Assembly: GCA_002719955.1 (NCBI GenBank) | Contig: PBFW01000073.1 | Span: 62,001-126,000 of the forward strand | Direction of reading: 5' to 3' | Origin: Deltaproteobacteria bacterium | GTDB lineage: Bacteria > Myxococcota_A > UBA9160 > UBA4427 | DNA: 64,000 nt | Part shown: piece after piece, positions 24,294-33,519 of the stretch | Numbering within the stretch: position 1 is the first letter of the stretch | Layout of the letters: the number at the start of each line of letters is the position of its first letter | Position numbers and translations under genes: made by a program | Notes under the pieces: model-generated | What the model was told of the DNA's origin: nothing | Seen by the model: the letters and a program-made list of their open reading frames with translations, nothing else | Databases searched by the model: none

Positions 24294-25466
24294 GTGGCCA
24301 ACGCAGCCAAATACACGATCATCGACTCCGACACCCACGTCACCGAAGCGGCCGATCTCTGGACGAGCCGAGTACCGGCACGATTGCGCGACCGCGTCCC
24401 GCGCGTCGAGTGGGACCCGGAAAAACAGGAACAGGCCTGGTATATCGGCGACGAGTGGATCAACGGCGTCGGTGTCACCGCCTGTGCCGGTTGGAAGGAG
24501 CCCTATCCGGCGCATCCACCGACCTACGAGGATGCCCATCCGGGCTCCTACGATGCCAACGCGCGGCTGCGCTACATGGACGAACTCGGAATCTGGGCGA
24601 TGGTCCTCTACCCCAATGTCGGTGGATTCGGAAATCAGGTTTTCGGACGACTCGACGATGCAGAAGCGAAGCTCGCCTGCGTACGTGCCTACAACGACTT
24701 CCTGATCGACTGGTCCTCCGCGGACAGCAAACGCTTGATTCCCGTCATGACCCTGCCCTATTGGGATGTCCAGGCCGCGGTCAAGGAGATCGAACGTTGC
24801 GCGCCCCTCGGTCATCGGGGCGTGCTCTTCACCGGCGAGCCCCAGAGTTTTGGCCTGCCACTGCTCGCCAGCCGTCACTGGGATCCGGTCTGGGCAGCGG
24901 CCCAGGATTGCAATCTCTCGGTCAGCTTCCATATCGGCAGCGGCGATTTCGGGGATGAATTCTCGGACGACCGCGTCGAGGTCGAAGGGTATTCCGCAAC
25001 CTCCGCACGCGCGGGGGCGAAGATCTTCATGACCAACGGCGCACACGTACTCGACCTGCTCTTCAGCGGCATCCTCGAGCGATTCCCCACCCTTCGCTTC
25101 GTATCGGTGGAGAGCGGAGTCGGGTGGCTCCCCTTCCTCCTCGAATGCGCGGACTACCAGTTCAAGGCCATGGCGGTCGCCAAGGAACGCGCAGACTTCA
25201 AGATGCTCCCAAGCGAATATTTCAGGCGCCAGGTCTACGCATGCTGCTGGTTCGAGACGATTACCTCCGATGCCATCGTCGACCGTGTCGGGCACAAGAA
25301 CATCATGTTCGAAACAGATTTTCCCCACCCCACATCGATCTTTGGTGATGAGGTCCAAGAGACGATCGATTCGAGCCTGGGATCATTGAGCGAAGAGGTT
25401 CGACATCGGCTGATCTTCGAGAATGCCGCCGAACTCTACGAAATCGAGGCGCCGCCCGAGAGCTAA
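24294..25466 (+). CDS. Amidohydrolase family protein, copy 3
   Basis: A 390-residue PF04909-type protein. It has D13-T-H15 at the N-terminus (IDSDTHVTE), a central His in VSFHIGSG, and D342 in ETDFPHPTS. The stretch WINGVGVTACAGWKEPYP and the CSSADS-like region after FLIDWS are particular to this copy. The GTG start at 24294 is well supported by GGGAGG seven bases upstream. It is 141 bp after the P450 and 45 bp before another amidohydrolase, with which it shares less than half of its residues by eye, so the two are not a recent duplication. Confidence 0.9.
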   Translation: MANAAKYTIIDSDTHVTEAADLWTSRVPARLRDRVPRVEWDPEKQEQAWYIGDEWINGVGVTACAGWKEPYPAHPPTYEDAHPGSYDANARLRYMDELGIWAMVLYPNVGGFGNQVFGRLDDAEAKLACVRAYNDFLIDWSSADSKRLIPVMTLPYWDVQAAVKEIERCAPLGHRGVLFTGEPQSFGLPLLASRHWDPVWAAAQDCNLSVSFHIGSGDFGDEFSDDRVEVEGYSATSARAGAKIFMTNGAHVLDLLFSGILERFPTLRFVSVESGVGWLPFLLECADYQFKAMAVAKERADFKMLPSEYFRRQVYACCWFETITSDAIVDRVGHKNIMFETDFPHPTSIFGDEVQETIDSSLGSLSEEVRHRLIFENAAELYEIEAPPES

Positions 25467-25511
25467 CGACCGCCTGAACACAGAACGAAAGACAATAGAC
25501 GAGGATTCATC

Positions 25512-26642
25512 ATGGCCAATTTCGTACCGACTCGCATCATCTCTGCTGATAGTCATATCAACGAGCCGCCCCATGTCTTCGACGGGGTACCAGCAGCCTT
25601 CAAGGACCGCGCCCCCAAGATGTTGCCGGGCGCGGATGGTGGTGACGGCTGGAGCTTCGATGGCAAGCCCCCGGGCCGAACGTTCGGTGTCGAAGCAACA
25701 GCGGGCCGGGCAATCGGTGACAGGAAGATGGCCGGCCTGCGTTTCGACGAGATCTTGCCGGGTAATTATGAGGGCGCAGCCCATGTCGAGGATATGCGCA
25801 AGGACCACGTCGAAGTCTCGATCGTCTACCCCGCTTATGCCGCTCATTGCTATGCCGAGTCCGATCGTGAGCTGAGCCTGGCGTGCCTTCGCTCCTATAA
25901 CGACTGGATGCTCCAGGAATTCCAGGCCGCCGCACCAGAGAATATCCTCGGCCTACCGATGCTTCCCGTGGACGACGGCATGGAGATCTGCGTAGCGGAA
26001 TTCGAACGCTGTCTGAAAACAGGCGCGAAAGCAGGCTTCCTACCCGGGATCCCGACACGCCCCTATCACGACACCTATTACGATCCGCTCTTCGCGCGAG
26101 CGTCTGAGGCCGGGTTCCCCCTGACCTTCCATCGGACCTTTGGAGGCAAGCCGATCGCGTCGGATTGGGACGAGCTCGTCGGGATGAAGATCACCGCAGC
26201 CGGAACCGTCGATCGATTCTTTTCGTCGGTGCGCCCCTTCAGCTACATGGTCTATGGCGGTGTATTCGAAAAGCATCCGGGCCTCCGGATCGTGGCGGCC
26301 GAAGTGAATTTCGGGTGGCTTCCCTTCTGGGTGCAGACGATGGAACAGAATTTCACGGTCCGTTCCACCCTGGGTGATCGCACCGTATCGACCACCAAAC
26401 GTCCCACCGACTACATGGGCGAGAACCTCTTCGTGACGATTCTCGACGACAAGGTCGGCTTCGATCTCGTCGAAAGCTATCCCTGGCTAGCCGATACGGC
26501 GCTCTGGTCCTCGGACTACCCGCATAGCGTTTCTGCTTGGCCGAACTCACAAGAGATCCTGACCGATCTCGGATCAGCCATCACGAAAGAGCAGCTCGAG
26601 AAGATCGCGCATGGCAATGCGGCACGGATCTACGGAGTCTGA
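25512..26642 (+). CDS. Amidohydrolase family protein, copy 4
   Basis: A 376-residue PF04909-type protein with D13-S-H15 (IISADSHINE), a central His in LTFHRTFGG, and D335 in SSDYPHSVSAWP. The segment PPHVFDGVPAAFKDRAPKM is typical of the long-chain/steroid-associated amidohydrolase subgroup. It follows copy 3 by 45 bp and precedes a P450 by about 100 bp on the same strand, so all four genes may be one transcript. The reaction is not known. Confidence 0.9.
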   Translation: MANFVPTRIISADSHINEPPHVFDGVPAAFKDRAPKMLPGADGGDGWSFDGKPPGRTFGVEATAGRAIGDRKMAGLRFDEILPGNYEGAAHVEDMRKDHVEVSIVYPAYAAHCYAESDRELSLACLRSYNDWMLQEFQAAAPENILGLPMLPVDDGMEICVAEFERCLKTGAKAGFLPGIPTRPYHDTYYDPLFARASEAGFPLTFHRTFGGKPIASDWDELVGMKITAAGTVDRFFSSVRPFSYMVYGGVFEKHPGLRIVAAEVNFGWLPFWVQTMEQNFTVRSTLGDRTVSTTKRPTDYMGENLFVTILDDKVGFDLVESYPWLADTALWSSDYPHSVSAWPNSQEILTDLGSAITKEQLEKIAHGNAARIYGV

Positions 26643-26646
26643 GGCG

Positions 26647-26742
26647 ATGGCCGAAATGATGATCGACGGAATCGGGCGCCTGACCTGCGAGATTCCGGAT
26701 GGGGAATCTGCGGTCGTCAGAGCCCTCTCGGCACGGCGCTGA
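26647..26742 (+). CDS. Possible 31-residue ORF between amidohydrolase and P450
   Basis: ATG at 26647 opens a 31-codon frame (MAEMMIDGIGRLTCEIPDGE...) that ends 3 bases before the P450 ATG. I do not recognise it. It fills the gap between two operon genes and could be a leader that couples translation, a remnant of a longer gene, or chance. It has no Cys cluster, so it is not a ferredoxin. Confidence 0.25.
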   Translation: MAEMMIDGIGRLTCEIPDGESAVVRALSARR

Positions 26743-26745
26743 GCC

Positions 26746-27987
26746 ATGCGCGCTCCCTATGAAGATCTGCCCAGTGAGCCCGAGGAGATCTTCGCCCGCA
26801 TCCTCGATTGGCGGCGCCGGGGGCCGGACCTGATACGGCTCTACCACCAACTTCGCGTGGTCGCCCCGATCTGGCAATCCCCCGTCGCGCGACTCGGAAA
26901 ACCCTGGGTGATCACCCGCCACGCCGATGCCAGCGCGCTCGTTCGCAATGCTGCGCTCGTGAAGGATGAACGCTTTCTCGGCCTCTCTGGAATCGGCAAC
27001 GAGGGTGCCTTCATCGGCGTGATGAGGCGAATGTTCGCATTCCAGCCTCCTCCGAGACATACGCGCATGCGAGGACTGGTGAACCGGGCCTTCACGCCGA
27101 GTTCGATCGAAAAGCTTCGCCCTCGCGTGCAGGCACTGGTCGACGAATTGATCGACTCGATCCAGGATCGAGGCGAGATGGACATCGTCGCTGATTTTGC
27201 CTTTCGAGTACCCGTGACGGTGATCTGCGAGATGCTCGGCGCGCCGGTCGAAGACGTTCCACGAATCCGCGATCTGGCCGGGACCTTCGCCCGCCGGGCA
27301 GACGAGGGCGAGGAGCTCACACCCGAGATGGATCGCCTGGGCGATCACGCCGCGGAGAATTTCTCTGCCTATATCATGGAGCTGGTCGCCGAGCGCCGGG
27401 CGAATCCGCGAGACGACCTGCTCTCACGCCTGCTGGCGGTGCAGCACGAAGCGGATGACCTTACGGACGAAGATATTGTGGCGACGACGATCCTGCTCTT
27501 TCAGGCCGGCCACGATACGACCGCGAACCTGATCGCCAAGGCGACACTGGCTCTGCTTGGCCATCCCGACGAGATGGCCAAGCTACGCGCCCACCCCGAG
27601 TTGATCGAAAACGCCACCGAGGAGCTGCTTCGTTACGATACGTCGGTACAGCTGACGACGAAATTCGCAGCGGAAGAAATCCCCTTCCACGATCGGGTGA
27701 TCGCGGAGGGCGATCCCGTTACCTTCATCTGGGCCGCGATCAACCGCGACCCCGAGCGCTACGAGGATCCCGATCGCCTCGACCTCTCGCGCGAAAATAT
27801 CGATCACTACAGCTTTGGGATGGGCGCCCATTATTGTCTCGGCGCGCGGCTCGCGCGGCTCGAAATCCAGCACGCGATCGGAACGCTCGTGCGACGATTA
27901 CCGGGATTGCGGCTCGAGACCGATTGTCCCGAATACAGGCCTCAGCTCCACCTTCACGGCCTGGCGAGGCTTCCAGTCTCCTGGTGA
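26746..27987 (+). CDS. Cytochrome P450
   Basis: A 413-residue P450. The I-helix has FQAGHDTTAN, the ExxR lies in EELLR, and Cys364 is the heme ligand in FGMGAHYCLGARLARLE. It closes the P450-amidohydrolase-amidohydrolase-P450 run. No ferredoxin is adjacent, so electrons must come from elsewhere, perhaps from the ferredoxin at 13364. Its sequence is clearly different from the P450 at 22920, which argues for two successive or alternative hydroxylations instead of gene dosage. Confidence 0.95.
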   Translation: MRAPYEDLPSEPEEIFARILDWRRRGPDLIRLYHQLRVVAPIWQSPVARLGKPWVITRHADASALVRNAALVKDERFLGLSGIGNEGAFIGVMRRMFAFQPPPRHTRMRGLVNRAFTPSSIEKLRPRVQALVDELIDSIQDRGEMDIVADFAFRVPVTVICEMLGAPVEDVPRIRDLAGTFARRADEGEELTPEMDRLGDHAAENFSAYIMELVAERRANPRDDLLSRLLAVQHEADDLTDEDIVATTILLFQAGHDTTANLIAKATLALLGHPDEMAKLRAHPELIENATEELLRYDTSVQLTTKFAAEEIPFHDRVIAEGDPVTFIWAAINRDPERYEDPDRLDLSRENIDHYSFGMGAHYCLGARLARLEIQHAIGTLVRRLPGLRLETDCPEYRPQLHLHGLARLPVSW

Positions 27988-27996
27988 AAAGGCGGC

Positions 27997-28031
27997 GAGC
28001 CCGTTCGAGGCTGCCTGCGCCGGCTCTTTTT
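27997..28031 (+). terminator. Possible intrinsic terminator after P450
   Basis: GAGCC (27997-28001) can pair with GGCTC (28022-28026), with inner GGC/GCC pairing, and the right arm runs straight into TTTTT (28027-28031). It lies 10 bases after the P450 stop and before the convergent luciferase-like gene. The short outer stem keeps confidence modest. Confidence 0.4.
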
Positions 28032-28090
28032 GAGGGGGGCTTCCGGAGCGCCCGAAGCAGAGGATAGGCGTCGCGCTGCCCACCGACGCG

Positions 28091-29239
28091 CTATTTCGCA
28101 CTCCCAGAGACCGCCATCGGTGCCGGATTCAGCTCTTTGAGCGCCGGCATGACCTCCTTCGCAAAGAGTCGCATGCTCTTCTGGGCCAACTCGAGGGGCA
28201 TCCCGCCGAACTTGAAAACGAACGTAATCTCGGAAGTGCCAAAGGTCTCCGCCAACTTCTGCGTGCGTTCGAGAATCATTTCGGGCGTGCCCCATGGATG
28301 CCCCCCCACGAAGCTCTTGGCGAAGGCCGATGCATCGTAGTCCATCGCATCGGATCGGGCGGCATACCCCTCGTATCCCTTGATCTTGCCGAGGTGTCCA
28401 CTCATCAATTCATAATGCCGCAGTGCGGTGTCTGCATAAGCGAACATGTACTCTTCCGCGGGCCCGCGGGCTTCTTCTTCCGATTCGGCACAATAGGTCC
28501 AGACCGCCAGGCGCGTATCGACCGGTTCGAAACCCGCCTCGTGCCGCAGATCGACGTAGCTCTGAAGACCCAGACGCGAAGTTTCCAGGTCCGTATTCGG
28601 GATGACCATGGCCTTCACACCGATCTTCGCGATGATCTCCATGGTTTCCGGGGAGCCGGCCGCGCAATAGAGAAGATCCGTCAGGTCGGCCTCGGGCTGG
28701 GGGCGTAGGCGCAGATGCTTGATCGTGTAGAACTCACCCTTGTGATCCCGGATTTCGCCCTTGGCCAAAAGCTCTCTCAGGATCGCGAGGCTCTCATCGA
28801 AGCGACCGCGAGCTTCGTTCTGGTCGATATTGAGTCCGCCGAATTCACGGCGCCCCAACCCGCGCCCCACGCCCAGAATCAACCGTCGATCCCCGAGCAG
28901 CGACTCGAGCATATTGACGTCCTCCGCAACCCGCACCGGGTTATGCCACGGCAAGACGACGACCATCGTGCCGAGATCCACGTTCTCCGTGACACCCGCG
29001 AGGTAGGTCAGAAGCTGGAGCGGGTTGGGCACCATCGTGTAGGGCGTAAAATGATGTTCGACCGTCCAGACCGTGTCGAATCCCAACTCATCCGCCGTCT
29101 TCGCCAGCTCGATTTCTTCGAGAAAGATCCCTCGGTCGGAGGTCGCGGCTCGCGCGGCGACCGCCTCCCCGCGCTCCTCCGCTTCAAAGCGATCCCAATC
29201 ATTGGCGTTCTGGCAGAAAATCGTCATTCCAACTCGCAT
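28091..29239 (-). CDS. Luciferase-like (LLM class) flavin-dependent oxidoreductase
   Basis: A 382-residue TIM-barrel oxidoreductase of the bacterial luciferase superfamily. ELGFDTVWTVEHHFTPYTM is the classic N-terminal block, and GRLILGVGRGLGRREF-type sequence (LILGVGRGLGRREFGGL) is the phosphate-binding region of FMN-linked members. The family covers FMN-dependent monooxygenases and F420-dependent dehydrogenases; the EHHF motif and length favour a flavin monooxygenase. I chose the ATG at 29239, six bases after GAGGAG; a GTG directly before it is possible. It is divergent from a second LLM gene. Confidence 0.88.
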   Translation of the reverse strand: MRVGMTIFCQNANDWDRFEAEERGEAVAARAATSDRGIFLEEIELAKTADELGFDTVWTVEHHFTPYTMVPNPLQLLTYLAGVTENVDLGTMVVVLPWHNPVRVAEDVNMLESLLGDRRLILGVGRGLGRREFGGLNIDQNEARGRFDESLAILRELLAKGEIRDHKGEFYTIKHLRLRPQPEADLTDLLYCAAGSPETMEIIAKIGVKAMVIPNTDLETSRLGLQSYVDLRHEAGFEPVDTRLAVWTYCAESEEEARGPAEEYMFAYADTALRHYELMSGHLGKIKGYEGYAARSDAMDYDASAFAKSFVGGHPWGTPEMILERTQKLAETFGTSEITFVFKFGGMPLELAQKSMRLFAKEVMPALKELNPAPMAVSGSAK

Positions 29240-29411
29240 CACGTGCTCCTCGAAGTGTCGCGGACAGATCGCCCGGGATATTGGGTGCCCACCAGAACGG
29301 TAGCGGCCCCGAAGGCCCTCGAAATGGCCCGCCGAGAGACCCCGACGATCGAATGCGCAGACCGGCTACTTCGAGTTGCTCCCCGCTTCCATTCTGCTTT
29401 AACGTGCAATC

Positions 29412-30425
29412 GTGGCAGCCGAGAGACTCCGTGTGGGCCTGGTGTTGGGTTGGGATGAACTCCCCGCGGAGACCTTCGTCGGCTTGGCACGCCGCGCAGA
29501 GGAACAGGGCTACGAAACCCTCTGGGTCGGCGAGACCTGGGCGCGCGACGCGTTTTCGGCCCTGACCCAGATTGCTCGGGGGACTTCCCGCATCAAGCTG
29601 GGGACGAGCGTCATCAGCATCTTCAGCCGCACTCCGGGGATGATCGCGCAGAGCGTGGCCACGCTCGACGAGGCCTCCGGAGGCAGAGCGATCCTCGGGC
29701 TCGGACCGAGCAGCCGCACCCTGGTCGAAGGCTGGCACGGTGTTCCCTTCGATCGTCCGATCTCTCGCATGCGCGAACTGGTACCGCTTTTGCGGCGCAT
29801 CCTTTCCGGGGAACGGGTCGATTTCGAGGGCGAGTTCTATCACATGCGCGGACTTTCTCTGGGCTTCGAACCGCCCCGGGGTGCGATTCCCATCTATCTC
29901 GCGGCGCTCTCGCCGCGCCACCTCGAGCTCACCGGGGAGATCGCGGATGGTTGGCTTCCCACCTTCTTTGCCCCCGATCGTCTGGACGGATTCCTGACGC
30001 GCCTCGAGCGGGGGGCGGCGCGCTCCGGGCGGGCGCTCGACGCCGTCGACTTGGCCCCCTGGATGCTGACCTGTGCCTCCCGCGATCCAGAGCACGCTCG
30101 CTCGCTGGCCCGGGATCATGTCGCGTTCTTCATCGCGGCGTACGGCGACGCCTATCAGAAACTCGTTCGCCGCTACGGATTCGAAGAAGAGGTCGAGCGT
30201 CTCGTGCAGCTCTGGAAGGAGGATTACAAAAGCGTCGCCTCCGGCGTGAGCGATGCGTTGCTCGACACCCTCGCGATCACGGGAACCCCCGAACAATGTC
30301 GAGAGCGATTCGCCGAACTCTACGCGCGAGGTGTGGACATGCCCGCGGTACAGATGCCAGCACGGGCGCCGCTCGAAGTCGTGAAGGAGACTCTCGACGC
30401 CCTCGCGCCCAACCCCAACACGTAA
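29412..30425 (+). CDS. LLM class oxidoreductase, F420-dependent type
   Basis: A 337-residue luciferase-fold protein shorter than its divergent neighbour. LRVGLVLGWDELPAETF, GYETLWVGETWARDAFS, IKLGTSVISIFSRTPGMIAQ and ILGLGPSSRTLVEGWHG match the F420-dependent branch that includes methylenetetrahydromethanopterin reductase-like and mycobacterial enzymes. F420 use is inferred from these blocks. Translation appears to start at GTG 29412; no strong RBS is visible. A SnoaL-like gene follows by 77 bp. Confidence 0.88.
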   Translation: MAAERLRVGLVLGWDELPAETFVGLARRAEEQGYETLWVGETWARDAFSALTQIARGTSRIKLGTSVISIFSRTPGMIAQSVATLDEASGGRAILGLGPSSRTLVEGWHGVPFDRPISRMRELVPLLRRILSGERVDFEGEFYHMRGLSLGFEPPRGAIPIYLAALSPRHLELTGEIADGWLPTFFAPDRLDGFLTRLERGAARSGRALDAVDLAPWMLTCASRDPEHARSLARDHVAFFIAAYGDAYQKLVRRYGFEEEVERLVQLWKEDYKSVASGVSDALLDTLAITGTPEQCRERFAELYARGVDMPAVQMPARAPLEVVKETLDALAPNPNT

Positions 30426-30502
30426 CCGACTTCGCCGCGACGTCTGTACCCACCGAAAACGGGCTGGAGATATTCGATTCTGGCGCGGTCCATGGAGGCA
30501 AC

Positions 30503-30985
30503 ATGTCCGAACTGGAAGAATTCGAAGCGATCAAGCGCCTCAAGTACAAATACCTTCGCTGCATCGACTGCAAGGAGTGGAGCGAATTACGAGAGGTGTT
30601 CAGCGAAGACGCCGAAGTCACCTACGACAAGGGTCGCTACTCGGCGAGCGGAGTGGATGCCATCATCGAGTTCCTGCTCGGTACCCTTGAAAGAACGGAT
30701 GTCGCGAGCATGCACCAGGTCCATTGCCCTGAACTTGCGATCACCGGCCCCGACAGGGCGACGGGCGTCTGGTATTTCCATGACTATGTGGTGAATCCCG
30801 GTGAGGTGAGCGGGGGAATGCCGGGGCACTCGATCTTGCAGGGGGCGGGTTTCTATTCCGATGAATACATAAAACTCGGGGGAGAATGGAAGAAGAAGCA
30901 TACCGGCTACGAACGCACCTTCGAACTCATACGGCCCTTCAAAGAGGGGCCGGGGATCTCGCTGCGCACCCGCTGGAATTCCTGA
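30503..30985 (+). CDS. SnoaL-like/NTF2-fold protein (SnoaL_4 type)
   Basis: A 160-residue cone-shaped alpha+beta barrel protein. FEAIKRLKYKYLRCIDCKEWSEL and VFSEDAEVTYDKG form the helices and first strand of the SnoaL_4 type, and the middle has MHQVHCPELAITGPDRATGVWYFHDY. Members include limonene-epoxide-hydrolase-like and steroid-isomerase-like enzymes and many of unknown function. GGAGG lies four bases before the ATG at 30503. It is in line with the F420-type LLM gene and faces another SnoaL-like gene tail-to-tail. Confidence 0.85.
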   Translation: MSELEEFEAIKRLKYKYLRCIDCKEWSELREVFSEDAEVTYDKGRYSASGVDAIIEFLLGTLERTDVASMHQVHCPELAITGPDRATGVWYFHDYVVNPGEVSGGMPGHSILQGAGFYSDEYIKLGGEWKKKHTGYERTFELIRPFKEGPGISLRTRWNS

Positions 30986-31034
30986 CTCGGGACGCACGCC
31001 GCTCGTCTCAAACAGGAAGCGCGAAGCGCGCGGA

Positions 31035-31436
31035 TCAGGGGCCGCCCCCCAGCAGCACTTCACGCGCGAGTACGGTGTCGAAATATTCCTTCATGTGCGA
31101 GATCTTGCCGTCTCGGATGATGAGAAGGAAATGGTAGTGCTGGTGGTAGACCTTGCCGCTCGCGTGGGTCCCCAGCCCTTCGGCCTCGATCGCCACCCGT
31201 TCCCCCTCGGCGGTCATGGCTTGGATGCTGAACTGAAGACCCTCTGGAAAGGCCCCGAGCAGGCCATCGGAGAGAGCGATCACCTCCGCCACATCGTGAA
31301 GACCCGAGATCGAGAGTGAACCCGCCGTCCAGACCATGATGTCGTCGGTATACATCGCTAACAGTCGCTCGGTCTCGCCACTCGACATCGCATCCATGAA
31401 ATCCCGCGCGATCTGCTTGTTGGTTTCGTTATCCAT
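31035..31436 (-). CDS. SnoaL-like/NTF2-fold protein (SnoaL_2 type)
   Basis: A 133-residue NTF2-fold protein. IARDFMDAMSSGETERLLAM, YTDDIMVWTAGS and the C-terminal YHQHYHFLLIIRDGKISHMK fit the PF12680 branch (ketosteroid-isomerase-like). The length is standard. A catalytic Asp/His pattern is present but does not define a reaction. It is a different subfamily from the convergent gene at 30503, and lies downstream of the LysR gene on the same strand. Confidence 0.85.
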   Translation of the reverse strand: MDNETNKQIARDFMDAMSSGETERLLAMYTDDIMVWTAGSLSISGLHDVAEVIALSDGLLGAFPEGLQFSIQAMTAEGERVAIEAEGLGTHASGKVYHQHYHFLLIIRDGKISHMKEYFDTVLAREVLLGGGP

Positions 31437-31530
31437 TTCTTCCTCACTTGCCGGTCGCCCGCAATCAGGGGACTCCGCATCTTTGTGTTCTCGAGTCGAA
31501 GCCCGAAGCTGCTGGCTCCGCCCCTCGTTT

Positions 31531-32442
31531 TCAGGAATGCAGACCCGGCGTAAATTCGCCCAGGAGCTTCAGGAAGGCCGACGCCGTCGGGCTCTCGTGG
31601 CCGCCCCGTCGCCACACCGCGAAAACCGGCTGCTCGAGCTGCATGCCCTGGATCTCGATCGCGCGAAGGCTTCCGATCTGCAGCTCCTCCTCGACGCTGC
31701 TACGCGGCATGAGGGCCACGCCCAGCCCCGCCTCCACGAGTCGCTTCTGTGCGGTGAGACTGCCCACCCGGGTAATGCGAGCATCCTCGATGCCAGCGCG
31801 CGAGAGCGTCCGCTCGAGCAGCTGCCCCAGCGAGTCCGGTTGGCCGCGCTCGGGCGGAAATCCGAGCCATCGCTCGCGCGCGAATTTTCGCAACGTCCGC
31901 AAACGTCGCTGTCGCACCGGATGACGTGCCGACACGACGAGATAGAGTCTCTCCGCACCGAGCAGCTTCGACTCGAGCGCCGGGTCGAACTCCTCGAAAT
32001 AACGTAGGCCCAGATTCGCCTCCCCATTTCGCACAAACGCACTGACCTCGCGGCTGGTCGCGGTCTGCAACTCGACCGTGGCGTCGACGAATTCCGCTTC
32101 GAAGGCCCGCAGGGCGTCGATGAGATGGGAATCCGCAAGCGTCCCGACAATCGCCAGCCGCAACACGTGCGCCCCCCCGACGTCGACGAGATCACGGATG
32201 GCCCGCTCCGCATCGCGCGCGGCGGCAAGCGCGCTCTCGGCATGGGGCAAAAGAACCTTGCCCGCTTCGGTGAGAGACACGCGACGGCCGAGGCGATCGA
32301 AGAGCGCGGCGCCCAGCGTTTCCTCGAGCTGGTGCACGCGGCGGCTGATGGCGGGCTGCGACCGCCCGAGCTGTCGGGAAGCTTCGGTGAAGCTCCCGAG
32401 CTGGGCAATGCACAGAAAAGTCTCGATTTCGTCGAGGGTCAT
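31531..32442 (-). CDS. LysR-family transcriptional regulator
   Basis: A 303-residue regulator. The N-terminal winged HTH reads LGSFTEASRQLGRSQPAISR with the usual LEETLGAALFDRLGRRVSLT wing, followed by a linker helix and a periplasmic-binding-like effector domain (ISVVSARHPVR-type strand and GLGVALMPRSSVEEEL). I place the start at ATG 32442, where the HTH begins as in relatives; a longer frame reaches 32514 but adds an atypical tail. It is divergent from the PEP-mutase-type pseudogene, a likely former target, and upstream of a SnoaL-like gene. Confidence 0.88.
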   Translation of the reverse strand: MTLDEIETFLCIAQLGSFTEASRQLGRSQPAISRRVHQLEETLGAALFDRLGRRVSLTEAGKVLLPHAESALAAARDAERAIRDLVDVGGAHVLRLAIVGTLADSHLIDALRAFEAEFVDATVELQTATSREVSAFVRNGEANLGLRYFEEFDPALESKLLGAERLYLVVSARHPVRQRRLRTLRKFARERWLGFPPERGQPDSLGQLLERTLSRAGIEDARITRVGSLTAQKRLVEAGLGVALMPRSSVEEELQIGSLRAIEIQGMQLEQPVFAVWRRGGHESPTASAFLKLLGEFTPGLHS

Positions 32443-32539
32443 ATTCAACCCATGCACTTTGCTGATGGATTCCCGCCCAATTATGCATTGGGCAGATGTG
32501 TTGTCCAGCTCCATTTATCCCTTATATCCCGCGAGGGCC

Positions 32540-33360
32540 ACACGACGGATATTGAGCGATGCGCAGCCCTTTTCGAGCAGATGCACCAGCGCACTGAACC
32601 TTTCCCGCTTTCGAACCCCTGGGGTACCGGAACGGCGCGCCTCCTGACCCATCTCGGCTTCGAGGCGCTCAGGACGACTCGCCTCGGGCTCTCCAATTCT
32701 CTCGCTCCAGACGGACCAGCCGGCGAGAGATCCTGGAAAATTGCCGTGCCATCGTCGAAGCTAGCCACCTGCCGGTCAGCGCTGATCTCGAGAATGGCTA
32801 TTCCGTGGCGCCCGAAGAGGCGGCCAAATGATCGGCGAGGCCTGGCCCTGCAGCGCCGTTGGTGCCTCGATCGAAGACGCTTCCGGAGAATTGCATGCGC
32901 CGATCTACGATTTCGAGATCGAACGCGTTCGAGCCACTGTCAAGGCGGTTCGGCCTTCCTCGCCCCCTCCTCCTGACGGCGAGAACCGAGAATTTTCTGT
33001 ACGGAATCCAGGACCTGGACGAGACGATTCGTAGACTCCAGGCTTTCGAATCCGCGGGGCGGACGTCCTCTATGCCCCCGGGCTACGAAACCTCGATGAA
33101 ATGCGAGCCGATGTCTCCTCTGTTGGGCGACCCGTCAACGTCGTCATGGGATTTGCCGATCCCTCGATCCGGCCCGCGGATCTCGCCGCGATCGGCGTTT
33201 GGCGCGAGAGTATCGGGGGCGTCGTGTGCGGCTCGCTCTGCGCTGCTTCCTGGACGGCGCGGCATCCATGCGGAACGGATCTTTCGAATTCCTACGCCAA
33301 CTCGCTCCGATCGCGACTCTGCAGGAAGCCCTCCCCACAGCCGAAGGCCCCACCCCTTGA
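32540..33360 (+). pseudogene. Broken isocitrate lyase/PEP mutase family gene
   Basis: Pieces in successive plus-strand frames rebuild a PEP-mutase/2-methylisocitrate-lyase-like protein. In order: RCAALFEQMHQRTEPFPLSNPWGTGTARLL and FEALRTTRLGLSNSL; then LPVSADLENGYSVAPEEAA, containing the metal-binding region; GASIEDASGELHAPIYDFEI; LLTARTENFLYG and DLDETIRRLQAFESAG; VGRPVNVVMGFADPS; and GSFEFLRQLAPIATLQEAL ending at the TGA 33358-33360. At least four frame changes (near 32720, 32825, 32960 and 33060) separate them. Members cleave or decarboxylate C-C bonds next to carboxylates. No clear start codon remains, so the left edge is approximate. Confidence 0.8.
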
Positions 33361-33519
33361 GTTCCATCGACAACGGCCTCGGTGAATTCGAAGTCTGCCC
33401 GAGACGACCCGGCGAAGAGGTCGAGGAAAGTGATGGCGGCCTTCGCCTCGCTGGGCGCAGCGAGCACCTACGCGCCAGCGTGATACGTTGGTGCCAGCCC
33501 CTTCGTGGAGGATCGAGCG

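Noticed and set aside
33361-33519. Small gene between the PEP-mutase-type pseudogene and the aldo/keto reductase
   Set aside because: Short frames on both strands show no domain, RBS or coding-like composition.
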